From positions 2,170,001-2,234,000 of the forward strand of contig LR782234.1 in assembly GCA_902825215.1 (NCBI GenBank): DNA of 64,000 bases, given 5' to 3'. Shown one piece after another: positions 63,116-64,000 of the stretch; position 1 is the first letter of the stretch; every line of letters begins with the position of its first letter. Source of the stretch: Pseudomonas fluorescens. GTDB taxonomy: Bacteria > Pseudomonadota > Gammaproteobacteria > Pseudomonadales > Pseudomonadaceae. The position numbers and the translations under genes were made by a program. The notes under the pieces were generated by a model. That model saw nothing but the letters and a program-made list of their open reading frames with translations, made no database searches and was not told the DNA's origin.

Positions 63116-64000
63116 CCGAGCGCACCCTTGGCGAATGGCTCGCCTACCTTGAACAATTGCATCCCTCAGCCATCGACATGGGGCTGGAGCGTTCGCAACA
63201 GGTAGCGTCCCGCATGGGGCTTGGCCAGCCGGCGCCTCGGGTGATCACGGTCACTGGCACCAACGGCAAGGGTTCGACTTGCGCATTCGTGGCGTCATTG
63301 CTGCGTGCGCAGGGCCTGAACGTTGGTGTCTACAATTCTCCGCACCTGCTGCGTTACAACGAGCGGGTGCAGCTCAATGGCATCGAAGCCACTGATGCAC
63401 AGTTGTGCCAGGCCTTTGCTGCCGTCGAGGCCGGGCGCGGCGACACTTCCCTGACTTACTTCGAAATGGGCACGCTGGCGGCGTTCTGGCTGTTTCAACA
63501 GGCCGGACTGGATGCGGTGGTGCTGGAAGTCGGCCTGGGCGGGCGGCTGGATACGGTCAACGTGGTCGATGCCGACATCGCGCTGGTGACCAGTATCGGC
63601 GTCGATCACGCTGACTATCTTGGAGACACCCGCGAATCCGTGGCCTTCGAAAAGGCCGGTATCTTCCGACAGGGCAAACCTGCCTTGTGTGGCGATCTCA
63701 ATCCTCCGCAACCGCTGCTCGACAAGGCGCGCGAACTGGCGTGCCCGTTTTTCTTGCGCGGGCGTGATTTCGACCTTGGTATCACTGATCAGCACTGGCA
63801 GTGGCGCGGGACCGATGCGCAGGGCCAAGTGGTTGAGCTGCGCGATTTGCCGCTGCTCGATCTGCCGATGGAAAACGCCGCGCTGGCCTTGCAGGCGTAC
63901 CTGTTGCTCGGGTTGCCCTGGGATGCGCAGCAGATCGTGGCTGCATTGCAGGCCACGCGCGTAGTCGGGCGCCTTGATCGGCGCACCTTCGAGTGGAACG
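63112..64000 (+). CDS. folC: Folylpolyglutamate/dihydrofolate synthase, N-terminal part (runs out of window)
   Basis: Bifunctional folate enzyme adding glutamates to folates and joining dihydropteroate with glutamate. The frame is open from ATG 63112 to the window end (296 residues seen of a usual ~420-435). P-loop [61 protein letters not shown] and [11 protein letters not shown] are visible. It overlaps accD by ATGA, so it is translationally coupled to it. Confidence 0.96.
   Translation, partial: MTERTLGEWLAYLEQLHPSAIDMGLERSQQVASRMGLGQPAPRVITVTGTNGKGSTCAFVASLLRAQGLNVGVYNSPHLLRYNERVQLNGIEATDAQLCQAFAAVEAGRGDTSLTYFEMGTLAAFWLFQQAGLDAVVLEVGLGGRLDTVNVVDADIALVTSIGVDHADYLGDTRESVAFEKAGIFRQGKPALCGDLNPPQPLLDKARELACPFFLRGRDFDLGITDQHWQWRGTDAQGQVVELRDLPLLDLPMENAALALQAYLLLGLPWDAQQIVAALQATRVVGRLDRRTFEWN

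Overview
The window is a 64 kb chromosomal segment of a fluorescent-group Pseudomonas. Evidence: high GC codon use, REPIN pairs of the type common in this genus, and two blocks whose gene order (asd-usg-fimV-truA-trpF-accD-folC; uvrB-gltX-tRNAs-TetR-hydrolase-thioesterase-dus-ibpA) I remember from Pseudomonas chromosomes. It opens inside a Mg2+ P-type ATPase and closes inside folC.

Positions 1-2,350 hold the ATPase end and a long non-coding tract in which two copies of a ~265 bp repeat face each other around a ~145 bp repeat.

Positions 2,100-22,944 are the most interesting part. This is a Roc/Bvg-like signalling and adhesion island. It has a chaperone-usher fimbrial operon, an EAL response regulator, a LuxR-type regulator with a BvgS-like hybrid kinase, two DUF4398/OmpA-like lipoproteins and an AIDA-like autotransporter. 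A second set follows: two stand-alone receiver-like proteins that have lost the phospho-acceptor Asp, a second EAL regulator, a second LuxR-type regulator and a second BvgS-like kinase. Seven transcription units in the island carry a (T)TCCTAC box, often inside a GGAAATTTCC-type palindrome. In four of them a TA-rich hexamer lies 22-23 nt downstream of the box. The box resembles the half-site I recall for Bordetella BvgA. I infer a self-contained phosphorelay that drives fimbriae, autotransporter and lipoproteins and also controls itself and local c-di-GMP breakdown.

Positions 23,000-32,000 are mixed metabolism and housekeeping: pirin, a MscS channel with a cyclic-nucleotide-binding-like domain, exonuclease III, arylamine N-acetyltransferase, an orphan BrnA-like antitoxin, an NCS2 purine permease, tRNA-Asn, two small proteins and an aromatic aminotransferase.

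Positions 32,300-40,600 are conserved core: uvrB, gltX, a tandem duplicated tRNA-Ala/tRNA-Glu pair, a TetR regulator with a hydrolase, a thioesterase, DusC, and ibpA behind a sigma-32 promoter and a ROSE-like RNA thermometer.

Positions 40,700-45,820 hold a DUF1266 protein, a J-domain/DUF805 membrane protein and a convergent HscC-type Hsp70, the same combination as the E. coli hscC neighbourhood. A five-PAS GGDEF-EAL protein follows.

Positions 49,260-64,000 hold a LysR regulator divergent from leuC-leuD, a methyltransferase, leuB, asd, a catalytically dead Asd paralogue (Usg), fimV, truA, trpF, accD and partial folC. Dispersed repeats sit in several gaps.
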